Below, piece after piece: positions 23,671 through 34,774 of a DNA stretch of 64,000 nt. A program made the translations under genes and the position numbers. The DNA comes from Rhinopomastus cyanomelas (Eukaryota > Chordata > Aves > Bucerotiformes > Rhinopomastidae). The stretch is from contig VXBP01002343.1 in assembly GCA_013400115.1 (NCBI GenBank), positions 396,278-460,277 on the forward strand, in the 5' to 3' direction. Under the pieces are notes generated by a model. The model had not been told where the DNA came from. It did not search any database and was given only the letters and a program-made list of their open reading frames with translations. Position 1 is the stretch's first letter. Each line of letters begins with the position of its first letter.

Positions 23671-24708
23671 CCAGCTAGTGATGAGCACAATTACATTCCC
23701 TCCTCATACTGCCTTCTCACCAGAGCACTTCTTAATTGCTTACCCCCCAACATACAGCTTCCTTCTCTGTCCTGCCCTTGCAGTTTCAATTCCTAACACA
23801 GAAACAATTATTCATACAAAAAAAAAAAAAAAAGGCAAAAAGATTCTTAGTCATATCAAATCATTCCGACTCCATGGGGAAAAAAAAATTATCACAGAAA
23901 CACCATCAAAGAGGGCTCACCTGCACAAGGGCATGCTACCATTTATAAAAGTAAAATCTGCTACCTCACCTAGAAGTTACCAGCCTGCGCAGACAATCAT
24001 CTTGAGGTTCTCCTACCTCTTTCCTATTCAGACTTCATTTACCCCACTCTCCCATACCAAACGGCCTGAGTGTCTTGGTGTGACAAAGGGCTAGTGAGAG
24101 CACAGACTGTCATCAGACTGCTGCTAAGAACCATGAGTAAGGAAAGAATTAAGCTGGGCAAAGACTAATTGAAATAAAACATGGGGTGACTGGTCTGTTC
24201 TTTCAGCATCAACTCTGCTCTCAGCTCAGGCAACTTCGCTTGCCCTTCCCACCTTCACCCACCTGTGTAATACATGTAGGCATGAGGTGGACACTAATGA
24301 TCAAAGTCTTACAGTACTGGAAATATACTGATAGAGTTAACCAATTGTTACATGAAGTGACAGTCTGGCCCTATAGGACAGCTCAAGAGAGCTCCAAACA
24401 TTCCAACAGCTTTACTCCTCTAGCCATAGTCATGAGCAGTTCGGCCTGACAGAGGAGATTTCTTGTCTCTGAGCTGTTTCCAGAACACTGAAATCAATAT
24501 AAAAATAATCGGAAAAAAACCTGAAATTTATCTCCTCAGTCACCAGTTGTGCTCTGAACAGCTCAGCTCTGAACAGCTGAGCAGCAATTTATTGTCCACG
24601 CAATTTAACACAGCACATAAATATGTACCGAAACGAGGAAATTATTACTAATTTCAAAACCTCCAATTCGAAAGCAGACAAGCAGAGTGTGCTAACTTTC
24701 TGTGGGAA
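23671..24708 (+). repeat. Duplicated segment, copy 2 (1,038 bp)
   Basis: Restarts with the first bases of copy 1 immediately after the n and runs to the same 'tgtgggaa', after which unique sequence continues. It is 17 bp longer than copy 1, mainly through an insertion near 24045-24060 and a longer A tract. The pattern (break at an n, then the same sequence again with about 1% difference) suggests two haplotypes placed in tandem by the assembler. Confidence 0.9.
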
Positions 24709-25200
24709 TGAAATCTGCTTGCATTTTAGTTACTGTGTCCCAGGTATCAACCCAATGTTGTCAGCTGCAGAAGTCCAAGTAAGAAAGATTCTCACCTTTC
24801 TTTTCCACACTTTTTACACAGTTAAGAGCTTAGACATGTCGCGTAAGCAGCAAAATCATGGTCAGAGGCTCACGCAACATCAGATTAGCAACAACGGAAT
24901 CAGACACTAACTAAGGAATTGGAGCAACACATGCATAAACCCAGGTGAGTGGTTTGAAGTAACTCAGCACGTGGAAAATGGGTCCCCAGAAAGCACCTTT
25001 ACTAAGAATAGTTTTCAAGCTTCTTGCTAGCATTAAAATACATCTTGTTCCTTCCTCTCACTATGCACAGGATAAAGGCTACACATACAAGAAGATAAAT
25101 AGGCTGTTTACACATAGGAGAAGATGACAGGCTTATTAACACATGGTATTAAACTTATATCCAAAAACAGATCCAGAAGTTATTTACATTAGTAATTTTT

Positions 25201-25370
25201 ATCACAGTATGGTAGGAGCTCTGAAGGACCTCTGGAGACCACGTAGTATAAGCTCTCTCTCCTAGAGTATATCATGCAGGAATGCATCCAGTCAGGTTTT
25301 GAATGTCTCCAGAGACAGTGACCCCACACCCTCTCTGGGTAGCCTGCCTCAGTGATCTGTTACCCTCAAC
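25201..25370 (-). mobile_element. CR1 LINE 3' fragment, minus orientation
   Basis: 'gctctgaaggacctctggagaccacgtagt' followed by 'caggttttgaatgtctccagagacagtgacccc' and 'ctctgggtagcctgcctcagtg' is the reverse complement of the CR1 3' region in a diverged copy. It is in the same orientation as RNASEH2B. Confidence 0.85.
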
Positions 25371-26600
25371 TTATGCGATGCAAGCATGATGAAGACATGG
25401 AATGTCATATGAATAAAACAACGTGGTAAAAGAAAAATTTTTTTATTATAAACCCAGTGGTACCCATCTTCATTCCTAAAGCTAATCAGGTCTTCCTACC
25501 ACAAATTCTGCTTAAACAGACAGTGAAGAACTTCTGAGATCCATTCATCAAAGCAGTTGAGAAAGGCAAAACTCTAAAAATGTATAGGCAGTAACTTTAA
25601 AAATGTCGTTTCTGAATTGTTAAAACCAAATTAAAATAATTAGACCTACTTCATTTCAGCAGTCCATGGAATTTTGAAATTATCAGCCACAGGCTTTTTA
25701 AAAAAATCACTATGTGCTCTGAGGTTGTACTAAGGCTTAATAAACTTTCTTACAGGTCTGGAGTACTATATAAATTTTGTCAGAGCTGTGCTGGCACAAC
25801 TGGTAATACAAACTGTCTGGCTTCAGGAAAGTTACAAGCTCTGGCTCCAATCCTGCAAACACTTACTGAAGAATTTAACTTACTGCACAAAACTGACTAC
25901 ACACGCTAAAGTTAAGCATATTTGTAAATATTTGCACAGTATGGACATCTGTTGGCATAGCCAGTCACCTACTACAAGATATAGCTTTAAATTCTAGTCA
26001 ATACTGCAGAATCAATATTAAAAAAAAAAAGGAATTCCTTGCTTATAAATTTTTTTCTTATGCATCAACCATACCAGATACCAAAGGGTAGAACTGTACA
26101 GTTAAAACGTTAGGAAGAGAGGAATTGGTGAAATCATAACAAGTGGCTGTTTTAATCACATAACTAGAGAGTCCTGGTTTCTTAAAGATGCATTCATCAG
26201 TCTGAGCTTCTGCCTTGTTTTCAGCCTTTGCTGAACTAAGCTGTTGCTACACCTTTCCTTCAGTGGTGCCCTTTATAGTATTTCTCACATCATCACAACA
26301 TTTTCACAAAGCTCATAAAATTACTCCAAAGAGCAACTCTTTTTAATCAGGTTTGGTTAAACTTAACATTCATAAAGTTCTGAGTGGGCTCACAAGGTGC
26401 AGTACAAAGCTGGCCCATAGACCACTGTGGAAGTTGCATTTCCTTAGGAAACCAAGCGAAAACAAAGCACTTACGAAATAATGCCTTCCTCTTAGTGTCA
26501 CTCACCCTCTTTATAACACAAAACCATTTTGCAATCTATGAATATAAGATTTTAAAATCTGAAACAACTTAAAGAGGTTAAGACATCTTCATATTTATTC

Positions 26601-26645
26601 AGTGCTAAGGGAGAAAAACTACTAAGAAAAACAGTGCTAAGGGAG
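26601..26645. repeat. 13-bp direct repeat
   Basis: 'agtgctaagggag' occurs at 26601 and again at 26633. It is a small local duplication without recognised function. Confidence 0.6.
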
Positions 26646-27232
26646 TGTTTTAAGTTGTGTAGACTGCGTCTGCACAAATGCCATGTTGAGGTCAGTCTGC
26701 TCCTTTAACCCAGAGAGAAAGAAAAAACTGAGGAGATACCACTCTAGATTAGGACTTATGGTTTTGAAGGAGTTTGCTTTACTGCCGAGGCTTCGGGCAC
26801 TAAACAGTTACTTGCTAAAAAAACCCCGCACTATAGGCGTAGGGGACAGAAGCGAGGTGGGCTGTCAGTAGCAGAGGGTACAGAAAGCCTCCCTCAGCGA
26901 CCTCTCCCCAGGGAGGAGTCCGTGAAACAGGGCCGGCCGAAACCCTAACGACACAACGAGGCACACGCGTGTGGCGAGAGGGTCCCTGGGGGGTAAGAGC
27001 GTGGAGGCCATGAGTGGAACCGGGGTCTCTGGAGCAAGTCAGAGCGGTCATTCCACAGGGTCCTGTGCGATGGCTGTGTCTCAAACAGCCCTTCACCACA
27101 CCAGGGCCGCGGCCGAGCCGTCCGCCTCAGCTCCGAGCCCTGTCCCGGCCCCGGGAGAAAGTCGCCCGACTACTACCCGACCGCCGGGGCTGTCACCGGG
27201 GCTGTCCCCGCCTCGGGGCCGCGCCAGGTTAC

Positions 27233-27296
27233 CTGGTGCAATGAGCACCCACTGCGCAGGGTGCACGCCCGCGGGACGCCGCCTCGCGCTGTGCAT
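27233..27296 (-). CDS. RNASEH2B: RNASEH2B exon 1 (start codon to phase-1 donor)
   Basis: The ATG is at 27296-27294, with A at -3 on the coding strand. It opens 21 codons beginning MHSARRRPAG and ending AQWVLIAP, plus one extra G, then a donor reading CAG|gtaacc. The 64-bp length equals the first coding exon of human RNASEH2B, whose donor follows coding nucleotide 64. The Q-x-V-x-L stretch aligns with the short hydrophobic strand at the mammalian N-terminus, while the arginine-rich start is poorly conserved in the family. The frame stays open upstream without another in-frame ATG nearby, so this start is the simplest choice. An out-of-frame ATG lies upstream at 27363-27361 and would form an overlapping upstream frame if the transcript begins further out. 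Confidence 0.85.
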
Positions 27297-27338
27297 GCTC
27301 CGCGCGCCGTGGCCGACCGCGCTCCAGCAGCCGCCACC

Positions 27339-27407
27339 GTTCCCGCCGCAGCCGCTGCAACATGGCGGGAAGGGCGGGACCGCGCAGGGCGAGAGCAAAG
27401 GCGGGAA
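27339..27407 (-). promoter_or_regulatory. E2F-like, YY1-like and GC-box cluster upstream of the ATG
   Basis: Within 45-110 bp upstream of the start codon are E2F-like ggcgggaa elements at 27364-27371 and 27400-27407, and an opposite-strand ttcccgcc at about 27340-27347. There is also a YY1-like aacatggcggg (27359-27369) overlapping the first E2F site, and a GC box gggcggg at 27372-27378. E2F and YY1 sites near the transcription start are typical of replication-linked, TATA-less genes, which suits a ribonucleotide-repair enzyme. The motif matches are seen; their use is inferred. Confidence 0.5.
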
Positions 27408-27415
27408 GAAGCGTT

Positions 27416-27432
27416 GCGCGCGCGCGCGCGCG
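27416..27432. repeat. (GC)n alternating tract in promoter
   Basis: Seventeen strictly alternating G and C bases lie about 120 bp upstream of the RNASEH2B start codon. Alternating GC of this kind can adopt Z-DNA under negative supercoiling and is prone to length change. Confidence 0.85.
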
Positions 27433-28134
27433 GTGGCAGAACCGCACCGCACCGCCCCGCGGGAGGGAGAGGACAAGGGGGGTACATCAGGGAATTGGTA
27501 CGGAGCGGGTTGCGTGGCGGCTTCCCACCTTGAAACCACCCCCGTGTCGCGCGGAGGGAATGCACAGGCTACGCGCCCCTGCGGGAGGGCCTGGGGGCGA
27601 TGAAGCCCCTTTATTCCCGCCCTCTTCACTGTGGGGTCGTGTGTCCGAGGGGCTATGAGGCGAGTGACATCGGTGAGGGGCTTCCTACAGCCTCTACATG
27701 GCTCCTCCTCACACCCTGACGGTTAGCAGGCGGCGACTCCCGTTTAAGCCGGTCCTACCGCAGGGGCAGGGTTGGACCTTCCACAAGGCTCTGCGGCGGC
27801 CATAGCCGAGCGATTACTGTCGCAGGCCCACGGCTGCCAGTCCTTAGCAGGAGGCAGCACCTCTGTCTTGAGCAGGTTCATGAAGCATCATGAGTTTGAA
27901 TCTACAGGTAGAATTGCTGGACCACTGAGGTCCTGAAGCTTAAAAATCAGGGCTCTTCAGAGATGGAGGTTAAGCCGTCTGCTTAAACGTTTCATCGGGG
28001 GAAGTGAAGAGGATGAAGCCAGGCTTGTCTCAGTGGTGCCACCGGTAGGGCTGGAGGCAAAGGGCACAAAGTGAAATGCGGGAAATTCCATTTAAACATA
28101 GGGAAAAAAAATACATCCAGTATGATGGTCGTCG

Positions 28135-28265
28135 AATGCCTGAGGAGGTTGTCCTGAACAGGTGCCTGTGGAGATGTCAAAAACCCAACTGGCCATTGCC
28201 CTGAGCACTGTAGCTGGCCTAGCTCTGAAGCAGGAAGCTGGAGTAGACCCTCTCAAGAGGTGCAT
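28135..28265 (+). mobile_element. Probable degenerate CR1 tail
   Basis: The order of phrases 'gccctgagcactgtagctggcctagctctgaagcaggaagctggagtagacc' followed by 'ctctcaagaggt' resembles the CR1 end, where 'ggttggactagatgacctccagaggtccc' is expected. It is strongly diverged, so the assignment is tentative. Confidence 0.45.
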
Positions 28266-30805
28266 GTTCTTCTTCGACATTATGTGGAACTTTGGTTCTC
28301 TAAGGCTGGACCAAAGCTGTCTTGCAACAGCCATTCTCACCAGTAGGTTGTATACCTACAACTCACACCAAGGAGCTATGGTCACAAAATAAGTTCCACA
28401 CTTAGGTGTACTTTCATACACATGTATATATTACATATACTTGGCTTTACCAATACAAGAATGGATTGATGGCCACTGTCCCAGAAGGTTAAGAGCCAAA
28501 TATTATACATTATCAAAAGTATTAAAGTATACGTATCAACTGTAAATCTCTGATATATGAAGCAAATGTTAAAAACATTTTAACACTGATACTCCAAACA
28601 CAGAGCAGAACTGACAAAGGCCAACATGTGCAAAACAGATTAATTGATATAAGGATGAAAAAAGTGTCCTGAAGTCTGAACATATACATTCATAACTCTG
28701 AGATTACGTTAATCTATATTTGTTTTATTTTAATTTTACTGATTTTTTTTTCCTGCTTGAATTAGGGCAAGATGTAGTGCCAAGGACCACACCACACCAT
28801 GTGTGTCAAAGAAGCCCCTGCTGAAATAACTTCCTGTCAAAGCCTCCACTGAAACACTTGCTTTCAAAGTGGTTGTAATTTGTTGTACCCTATGCCTGAA
28901 TAGCAATATTCACTGATTGGTCTTGTAAAGTCCTCCTCAGTACTTGTGGTAGCAAGGAAAGAAAGAGGCTCCTGACACTTCTGCTGTAATCTGTACAAAA
29001 AAACTGGAAGAGCAGTACAGAGATGGTTGCTGTGTTTGAAACTGCCGTAGAAGGAAAACCTTCCATGTGGAGAAAAGGTTCTCTGTAAATAACAACTTCA
29101 TTTTGGCCTCCAGTCCTGAAAGTTACCAGTCACAGGATATTGTATGCTGCTGAGTTTAACAAAGCTCTGGAAAAGCCATGAATACAACCCTGCAAGCTTC
29201 CAGATGCAGTGTGTTTCAGGGCTGATTCTAGAGGCATAACCTGCACTTGTTCCAGACAACCTATTTCCTCCCTGACTGTGGTGTGTGCTGGAAATGTTAT
29301 AGCAAACATTGCTGCACATTTACAAAACTGACTTATTAAGCTCCCATTTTTCAAAGCACCAATCCATCCTTATTTAGGCACGTGGTAAGCAAGCTCACTT
29401 TCAGAGGTGCTGAGTACTCCTAGCATCAGTTGAACAAAATGGACATTCCAGCTGTTCATTTCTTTTGATTTATGAGTGCCTCCCACAATCTCTAGATGCT
29501 TATTGGCCCTGGGATCTATAATATCCTTTTCCAGGAACTTTCAGATAGAAATGTTTTTCTCAGATACTTTACAATGCCTCAAATGGAAATTCTCAAATGG
29601 ACCCAAATAAGGCTCTAGAATGACATCAGGTTTGGAATAAAAATTATGTGGTAATTTATACATATTAAATATTTAAGACTTTCTGTTGTTACTTGTGCAC
29701 GTTTGAGATATACTATCTGTCTTTATAAACAGGGGATATTCTATATCATTATAAACAAAGGATATGCTAATTAGGGATTTCTGTCAGGAGCTGATGAGAC
29801 TAAAATCTTATTTGCCTAAGAATTAAATGCTTTTCTTCCAGGCTTGCCAACACTTTTAAACTGTAGTGATATGTCCCAGAAAGAAAAGGCTGAAGTTGAA
29901 AACACTAGACTGATCTGAACTGCTGGGATGATATTGGAAAGACTCAAATCTTAATTTTAGATACATGGGTTTTTTCTGGTTGGGTCTATATGACTCACCG
30001 TGTCCAGAAAGCTAAATGCCAACAATATAGGGCTGCATCCTATCTGAGGACACGCCGCACGCGTTTCAGAGCCATCCGATGTGCGTCTAGACTTCACCTG
30101 CACACTGCCCATTCGTTCATTTCTGCCAGGGCTGCCTCTCATAATGCCAGTGTCTGTGCAAATGCACGCTTTCCTTTTTTGGCAGAAGAAAATGACTATC
30201 AGCTGCCAAAGAAACCCTACCTGTGTCCACCTTCAGCTGTGGAATTTCCCCCTTCCTCCTCCCCTGAGTGTGCTTTAAGTGCAGCAACTTTGAAACCTTG
30301 CTCAGAGCAAGAAACAAAGTGATGTTTAGAAAGAAGTGTGATTCATTGTTAAGTCAAGGTTGTCATTTAAAGGCAAAAATGTTTCCACTTATCAATATGT
30401 TACATTTTACACTGCTTCAACAAACAAATTGTATTTGTGGGCCGAGTTTATCTATGTTATGCTTTCATGGTTCAAACATTTACATGCGTAACTTTAAATC
30501 CACCCATCTGCACGTTTGAGGGTCAGCTGCATGTGTATGCAGGTGTTGTATTTCATTGCAGTTTTTACTGGCCTATCAATACATTTACCTTTAGGTGATG
30601 TACCAGGATAATTATGATTTACTTTAAGTTACTTATTTGAAATACTGTTCTCTGTTCATCACTGATCAAATTATTACTTTGTTTAGGCTTTTTCAAAATG
30701 CAGTATGTGTGGCATTGAAACAAATTGAAAATACATTATTTGGTCTGTTTTTTCTCATTACTTTTCTTCCTAATAGACAAGAATCACACTCCTTTGTCCT
30801 CACCC

Positions 30806-30820
30806 AAAAAAAAAAAAAAA
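30806..30820. repeat. A15 mononucleotide tract
   Basis: Run of A preceded by 'cctcaccc' and followed by 'gaaaagcagc'. No retroposed gene is recognisable on its 5' side. Confidence 0.9.
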
Positions 30821-31289
30821 GAAAAGCAGCAGATAAATATGAAAAGCTTAATAAAACTGTATAAAGAAACATGAATCATGATTCATTATACAGTAAAATA
30901 AGCTAATTGAAATGACAAATATTCTCAGCATACTTCAACAGAGCATAAACCAGTGACGAAGTGTGTGTGCTCTGGCCCACCAAAGCAAATCACAGAGCTT
31001 CCTCATTGTGTGACCAGAAATGCTCCCTTATTTGACCAAAATGTGAGATCGATCTCCCTCAGTTTGGGTAACGGGGTCCTCTTGTCACACACACACACCT
31101 TGGCACATTCTCATTCTGTGGCAGCAAAAATTGCTGGTTTGGTCACATGAAACACATGTGCTAACACACAGGAGGGAATAGGTCCTGGTGGGAAGGTCTT
31201 GTGGGCAGCAGGAACACATCTTGTCCTCCAGAATATGTTTGCTTGCCTCACAAAATACGTTACTATTCTCAGGCATCATCATTTTTTAA

Positions 31290-33294
31290 CAAAAAATTGT
31301 TGACTGAGACAGCTGGTCAATATTTAAACCTACTTCTTCCAAGCTCAACAGAAGTGCATTCCTTTGAATAAAAAATCTAGCAGAGGAGGCAGAAGACCTG
31401 TGTAGATGAGCAAAGAGCTTCTGGAAGAACTCAAATGGAAGAAAGGAGTTCACACTATGTGGAAAAAAGGGTCTGGTCACTTGTGAGGATTATAGAAAAG
31501 TTGTCAGGGTATGTAGAGTCACAACAAGGAAGGCCAAGTCCCTCTTGGAATTAAATCTGGCACAGGAAGTGAAAGAGAACAAGAAGGGCTCCTTGTCAGT
31601 GGTAAAAGGAAGAGTAGGGAAAGAGCGAGCCCAGTGCAGAATGAGCCTAGTAACAGGATGCAGAGATAGCAGAGTTACTGCATGTCTTCTTCGTTTCAGT
31701 CTTTACTGCTGAAACCAACCCTCAGGAATTCCAGATCCTGGAACTGAGGAAGCAAGCTTGGGGGAAGGAAGGCTTTCCACTGGTCAATGAGGATGGGCTA
31801 GAGATCTTTTGGGTAAACTCAAAACACAGATCCATGGGCCCTGATGAGATGCATCCATGATTACTGAGAGAGCTGGCATGTTGTTGCCAGGCTACTTTCC
31901 GTCATCTTTGAAAGATCATGGAGAACAAGAGAGGTGCCCAATGACTGGAAGAAAACCAGTGTCACTCCAATGACAAGAAGGAAGACCCAGATAACTACAG
32001 ACCAATAAGCCTCACCTCCACCTCTAGAAAAGTGATGGAGCAGCTCATTCTGGAGGCCATGTCTAAGCACATGGAATAAAAGAAGGTTATCAGGAGCAGT
32101 CAGCATGGATTTACTAAGGGGAAATAATGTTTGACTAATCTGATAGTCTGCTACAATGGTATGACTAAATAGGTGGATGGATGGCAGTGGATGTTGTCTA
32201 CCTGGAATTCAGCAAGGCCTTTGATGCTCTCTTCCACAACATCCTCATATGTGAACTCAGGTAATGTGGTTTAGATGAATTGGATTGTGATGTGGATTGA
32301 GAACTGGCTACAAAACAGAGCTCAGAGTCTAATTAGAGGCCTGTAGCTAGTGGTGTTTCTCAGCCTAGTCCTATTCAACATCTTCATCAATGACCTCGAT
32401 GAGGAGACAGTGTTTCTTCAGCAAGTTTGCTGATGATACAAAACTGTGAGGACTGGCTGATTCACCAGAAGGCTGTGCTGCCATTCTGTGAGATCTGGGC
32501 AGGCTGGAGAGCTAGGCAAAAGGGAATCTAAAGAAGTTCAGCAAGGATAAGTGTAGAGTCCTGCACCTGGGGAGGAACAACACCCTGCACCAGTACAGAT
32601 TTGGAGTTGTCTTGCTGGAAAGTAGTCCCATGGAAAAAGACCTTGGAGTCCTGGTGAACATTGCCCCATCCATGGGGCAGCAATGTGCCCTTGTGGCCAA
32701 GAAGGTATCCTGGGATGCATCAAAAGTGTTTCCAGCAGGTCAAGGAGGCTTCTCCTCCCCGTATACTCTGCCTTGGTGAGGCCACGTCTGTTGTACTGTG
32801 TCCACTTCTGGGATCCCCAGTTCAAAAAGACAGGGAATTGCTGGAAAGCCCAACAGATGGCTGCAAAGATGACGGCTGCTGCTGAGGAACTTGAACACCT
32901 CTCCTATAAGGAAAGGCTGAGAAAACTAAGGCTTTTTAGTCAGGAAAAGAGAAGGCTGAGACGGTGTCTTATTAATGTCTATAAGTATCTGAAGGGTGGA
33001 TGTCAGGAAGGAGGGACCACTCTGTTTTTAGTAGTGCCTTGTGATAGAACAAGAGGCAGCAGTTGGAGAACAGGAGGTTCCATCTCAACATAAGGAAAAA
33101 ACTTCTTTGCTGTGAGGGTGATGGAACACTGGAACAGGCTGCCCTGAAAGGTTGTGGAGTCTCCTTTTTAGACTTTCAAAACTCACTTGCATGTGTTCCT
33201 CTGTGACCTGCCCTAGGTGATCCTGCTTTTGGTGTGAGGGTTGGACTAAATGACCTCCAGAGGTCCCTTCCAACCCCTACCACTCTGTGAATCA
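31290..33294 (+). mobile_element. CR1 LINE, ~2 kb, with decayed reverse transcriptase
   Basis: Longest transposon copy in the window, carrying the C-terminal part of CR1 ORF2. Readable reverse-transcriptase blocks in order: RPISLTS-like segment near 32000; HGFTKG near 32105; motif A 'VVYLEFSKAFD' at 32190-32225 (normally LDFSKAFD); motif B remnant 'GVSQPSPIQ' near 32350; motif C FADDTK at 32426-32443. Further on come the SVLGVLVN-like and GCIKSVSS segments near 32650-32730 and the CR1 tail 'gacctccagaggtcccttccaacc', ending near 33294. Many stops and frameshifts make it inactive. The 5' boundary is approximate, and the 5' UTR, ORF1 and most of the endonuclease are absent. Confidence 0.93.
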
Positions 33295-34737
33295 GTACAT
33301 TTGAAAATCCTTTAGTGCTGATTAATCCCTATATTTAAATCCTAGTGAAACTTCTGCTGTGACTCAAAGGAATATATGGAAGCCTAACATAGAAATGCAT
33401 TGACCAGAAAGAACACATACAGACATCATAATCTATAAGACAGCTTTCAAAACAATGTTTCAATTTCTTAACTGAAATTCTAAATCAATTTTTCAAGCTG
33501 AAAAATAATTATTTAAAATATTTCTTCATGGTAGTATTCATCTAAGCACGTACTTCTCTTACTGAAAAGAATTTGAAGGAAGACAACAGTGTTCATTAAA
33601 CATACAAGCAATGACAACAAAGATTCTAACCAACCCTGAGCAGAAATCACTCTGTCCTTTGCACTGAAGACGGTTTTATCACACCTATGGACAACAATTA
33701 CCAGTTTTTGCTTTAACAGGACCTACTGGGTTCCAAAGTTTGCCTGTGTGAGAGAGAGAGAAAAGGAGACATGGGAAAACACAGACACACCCACAGAAAC
33801 CAGGGGATTCATATTGCCTAATTTTACTGTAAATGTCTAGCTTCAGGCTGATCATTTAGTGTCTTTTTACAGTTAATGGGGAGAAACAGAGTAACGTGCA
33901 CGTGTGACCTACTTTGTCAGGTAGCCCATCCATCTTTGATATCCAAATTGCAGATACCTCAGAGGAGCAGGACAGAACCTTTCTCCATTTACCTTTTTTT
34001 TCTGTAGTGAGACAGGCCTCTGTTTGCATACAGTTATCATTATCTCAAACGTTTTTCCCCCTATCTTTTTTTTGCATCCAACACCCCCTAAAGATGAATG
34101 AGGGCTGTATTGTGAGGTTAGCAAAAGCAGGTATTTATTGATCCAAATATGCTGGATCTTCAAATTTTCTGTCAGAGCATCTGAGAAACATTATTTTTTC
34201 TTCTTTTTAATCATCCAGAAAACTTGCTTATTGGAGGTGTGTTGCTATAGCAAGCAGAACTCAGTCTGTTTATAGAAGCTGCTCAGAATGATGTATAATG
34301 TTTGGAGAAAAAAGTTGAGTAAGTATACAGATTGTGAGCTGGCTTAAAGTGAACAGTAGCAACACTTGTTTAATGTGCATGATACATTCATCCGTGGCAT
34401 TAAGTTACTGCAAAATATGCTTCAGATTATGACTCAGATACTGGGGGGAAAAAAGAGACTAATTTTTTTTGCAAAAAAAGCACCAAACACATGGAGAATT
34501 TTCTGAGCATTGTGAGATTAAATATTGCTGCATCAAAAGTGACATTAGTGTCCATATCAACCCTGCCTTCCTGTACTATGGACTTCAGTGAATTACTCAG
34601 CCCCATCAGAAGTGCCTCAGAAAACAAGTGGACACTTAAAAAGCAGAGCATGAAAAAACCCAGTGCAAACAAAATATCCAAATTAGTAAGAAACAAGACA
34701 ATGTTTGAGTTCAAGTGCTACAAGTGCCATGTGATGG
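33295..34737. other. Intergenic sequence, nothing recognised
   Basis: AT-rich unique sequence with a short GA run at about 33,750. Open frames of up to 95 codons lack recognisable features. Confidence 0.6.
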
Positions 34738-34774
34738 TATTATTATTATTATTACTATTTATTATTATTTTATT
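34738..34774. repeat. (ATT)n microsatellite
   Basis: About 12 ATT units with one ACT and one TTT interruption. The open frame translating it into a leucine run is an artefact of the repeat. Confidence 0.85.

Larger units (their letters stand above)
10655..27232 (-). other. RNASEH2B: RNASEH2B introns 1 and 2 with unlocated exon 2
   Basis: 16,578 bp between the exon 1 donor and the exon 3 acceptor. Exon 2 should be about 72 bp, start by completing a codon with two bases, end with one base, and encode a strand resembling the mammalian FVKL.NP..G. I read the donor-like sites on the minus strand and found none with both the right phase and convincing similarity. The stretch holds CR1 fragments near 17.0, 19.1, 21.8 and 25.2 kb, a duplicated 1-kb segment, and two single-n assembly breaks. 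The rest, including 10.7-16.9 kb, shows nothing recognised beyond simple A/T tracts. Confidence 0.8.
1018..27296 (-). other. RNASEH2B: RNASEH2B gene, 5' part (exons 1 and 3-7 visible)
   Basis: The gene runs right to left, from the CpG island at 27.3 kb towards position 1. It encodes the non-catalytic B subunit of RNase H2, which with subunits A (catalytic) and C forms the nuclear enzyme that removes RNA from RNA:DNA hybrids and starts excision of ribonucleotides misincorporated in DNA. Six exons give peptides that match the mammalian protein from its start to about residue 205 in human numbering, and every boundary has a canonical ag/gt pair. Exon phases chain correctly across 3-4-5-6-7, and exon 1 ends in the phase expected before exon 2. 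Exon 2 was not found, and the exons after exon 7 (including the C-terminal PCNA-binding motif known in mammals) lie outside the window. No frameshift or internal stop is seen, so the gene appears functional. Introns 3 to 6 are about 2.2, 1.3, 4.5 and 1.2 kb, and introns 1 and 2 together are about 16.6 kb. Confidence 0.95.
26920..27665. promoter_or_regulatory. RNASEH2B: CpG island promoter of RNASEH2B
   Basis: GC content and CpG density rise sharply here and fall again on both sides; it is the only CpG island in the window. It contains RNASEH2B exon 1, so it is the gene's promoter region, presumably without a TATA box. Open frames of up to about 210 codons on both strands are products of the GC-rich composition and are not called as genes. 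CpG-island promoters often fire in both directions, so a divergent plus-strand transcript is possible, but the sequence does not show one. Confidence 0.9.
27666..31289. other. Intergenic sequence upstream of RNASEH2B
   Basis: Unique-looking AT-rich DNA beyond the CpG island. Apart from a probable CR1 tail at 28.1 kb and an A15 run at 30,806-30,820, I see nothing. Open frames here, such as 110 codons at 29990-30322 plus, lack recognisable features and are not called. Confidence 0.6.

Noticed and set aside
23147..24449. Identical 87-codon frames in the 1-kb duplicated segment
   Set aside because: Their conservation only reflects near-identity of the two copies, which are probably alleles. No similarity to a known protein was recognised, and the segment lies in an RNASEH2B intron.
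26971..27603. 210-codon plus-strand open frame, and 178-codon and 130-codon minus-strand frames in the CpG island
   Set aside because: Long frames are expected in GC-rich DNA, where stop codons are rare. They overlap each other on both strands, show no domain, and the region is explained by RNASEH2B exon 1 and its promoter.
28162..28392. 76-codon frame beginning MPVEMSKTQLAIALSTVAGL
   Set aside because: It overlaps a degenerate CR1 tail; the helix-like appearance is chance.
32683..33093. 136-codon plus-strand open frame
   Set aside because: It lies inside the CR1 copy at 31.29-33.29 kb and is the decayed end of its reverse-transcriptase ORF.
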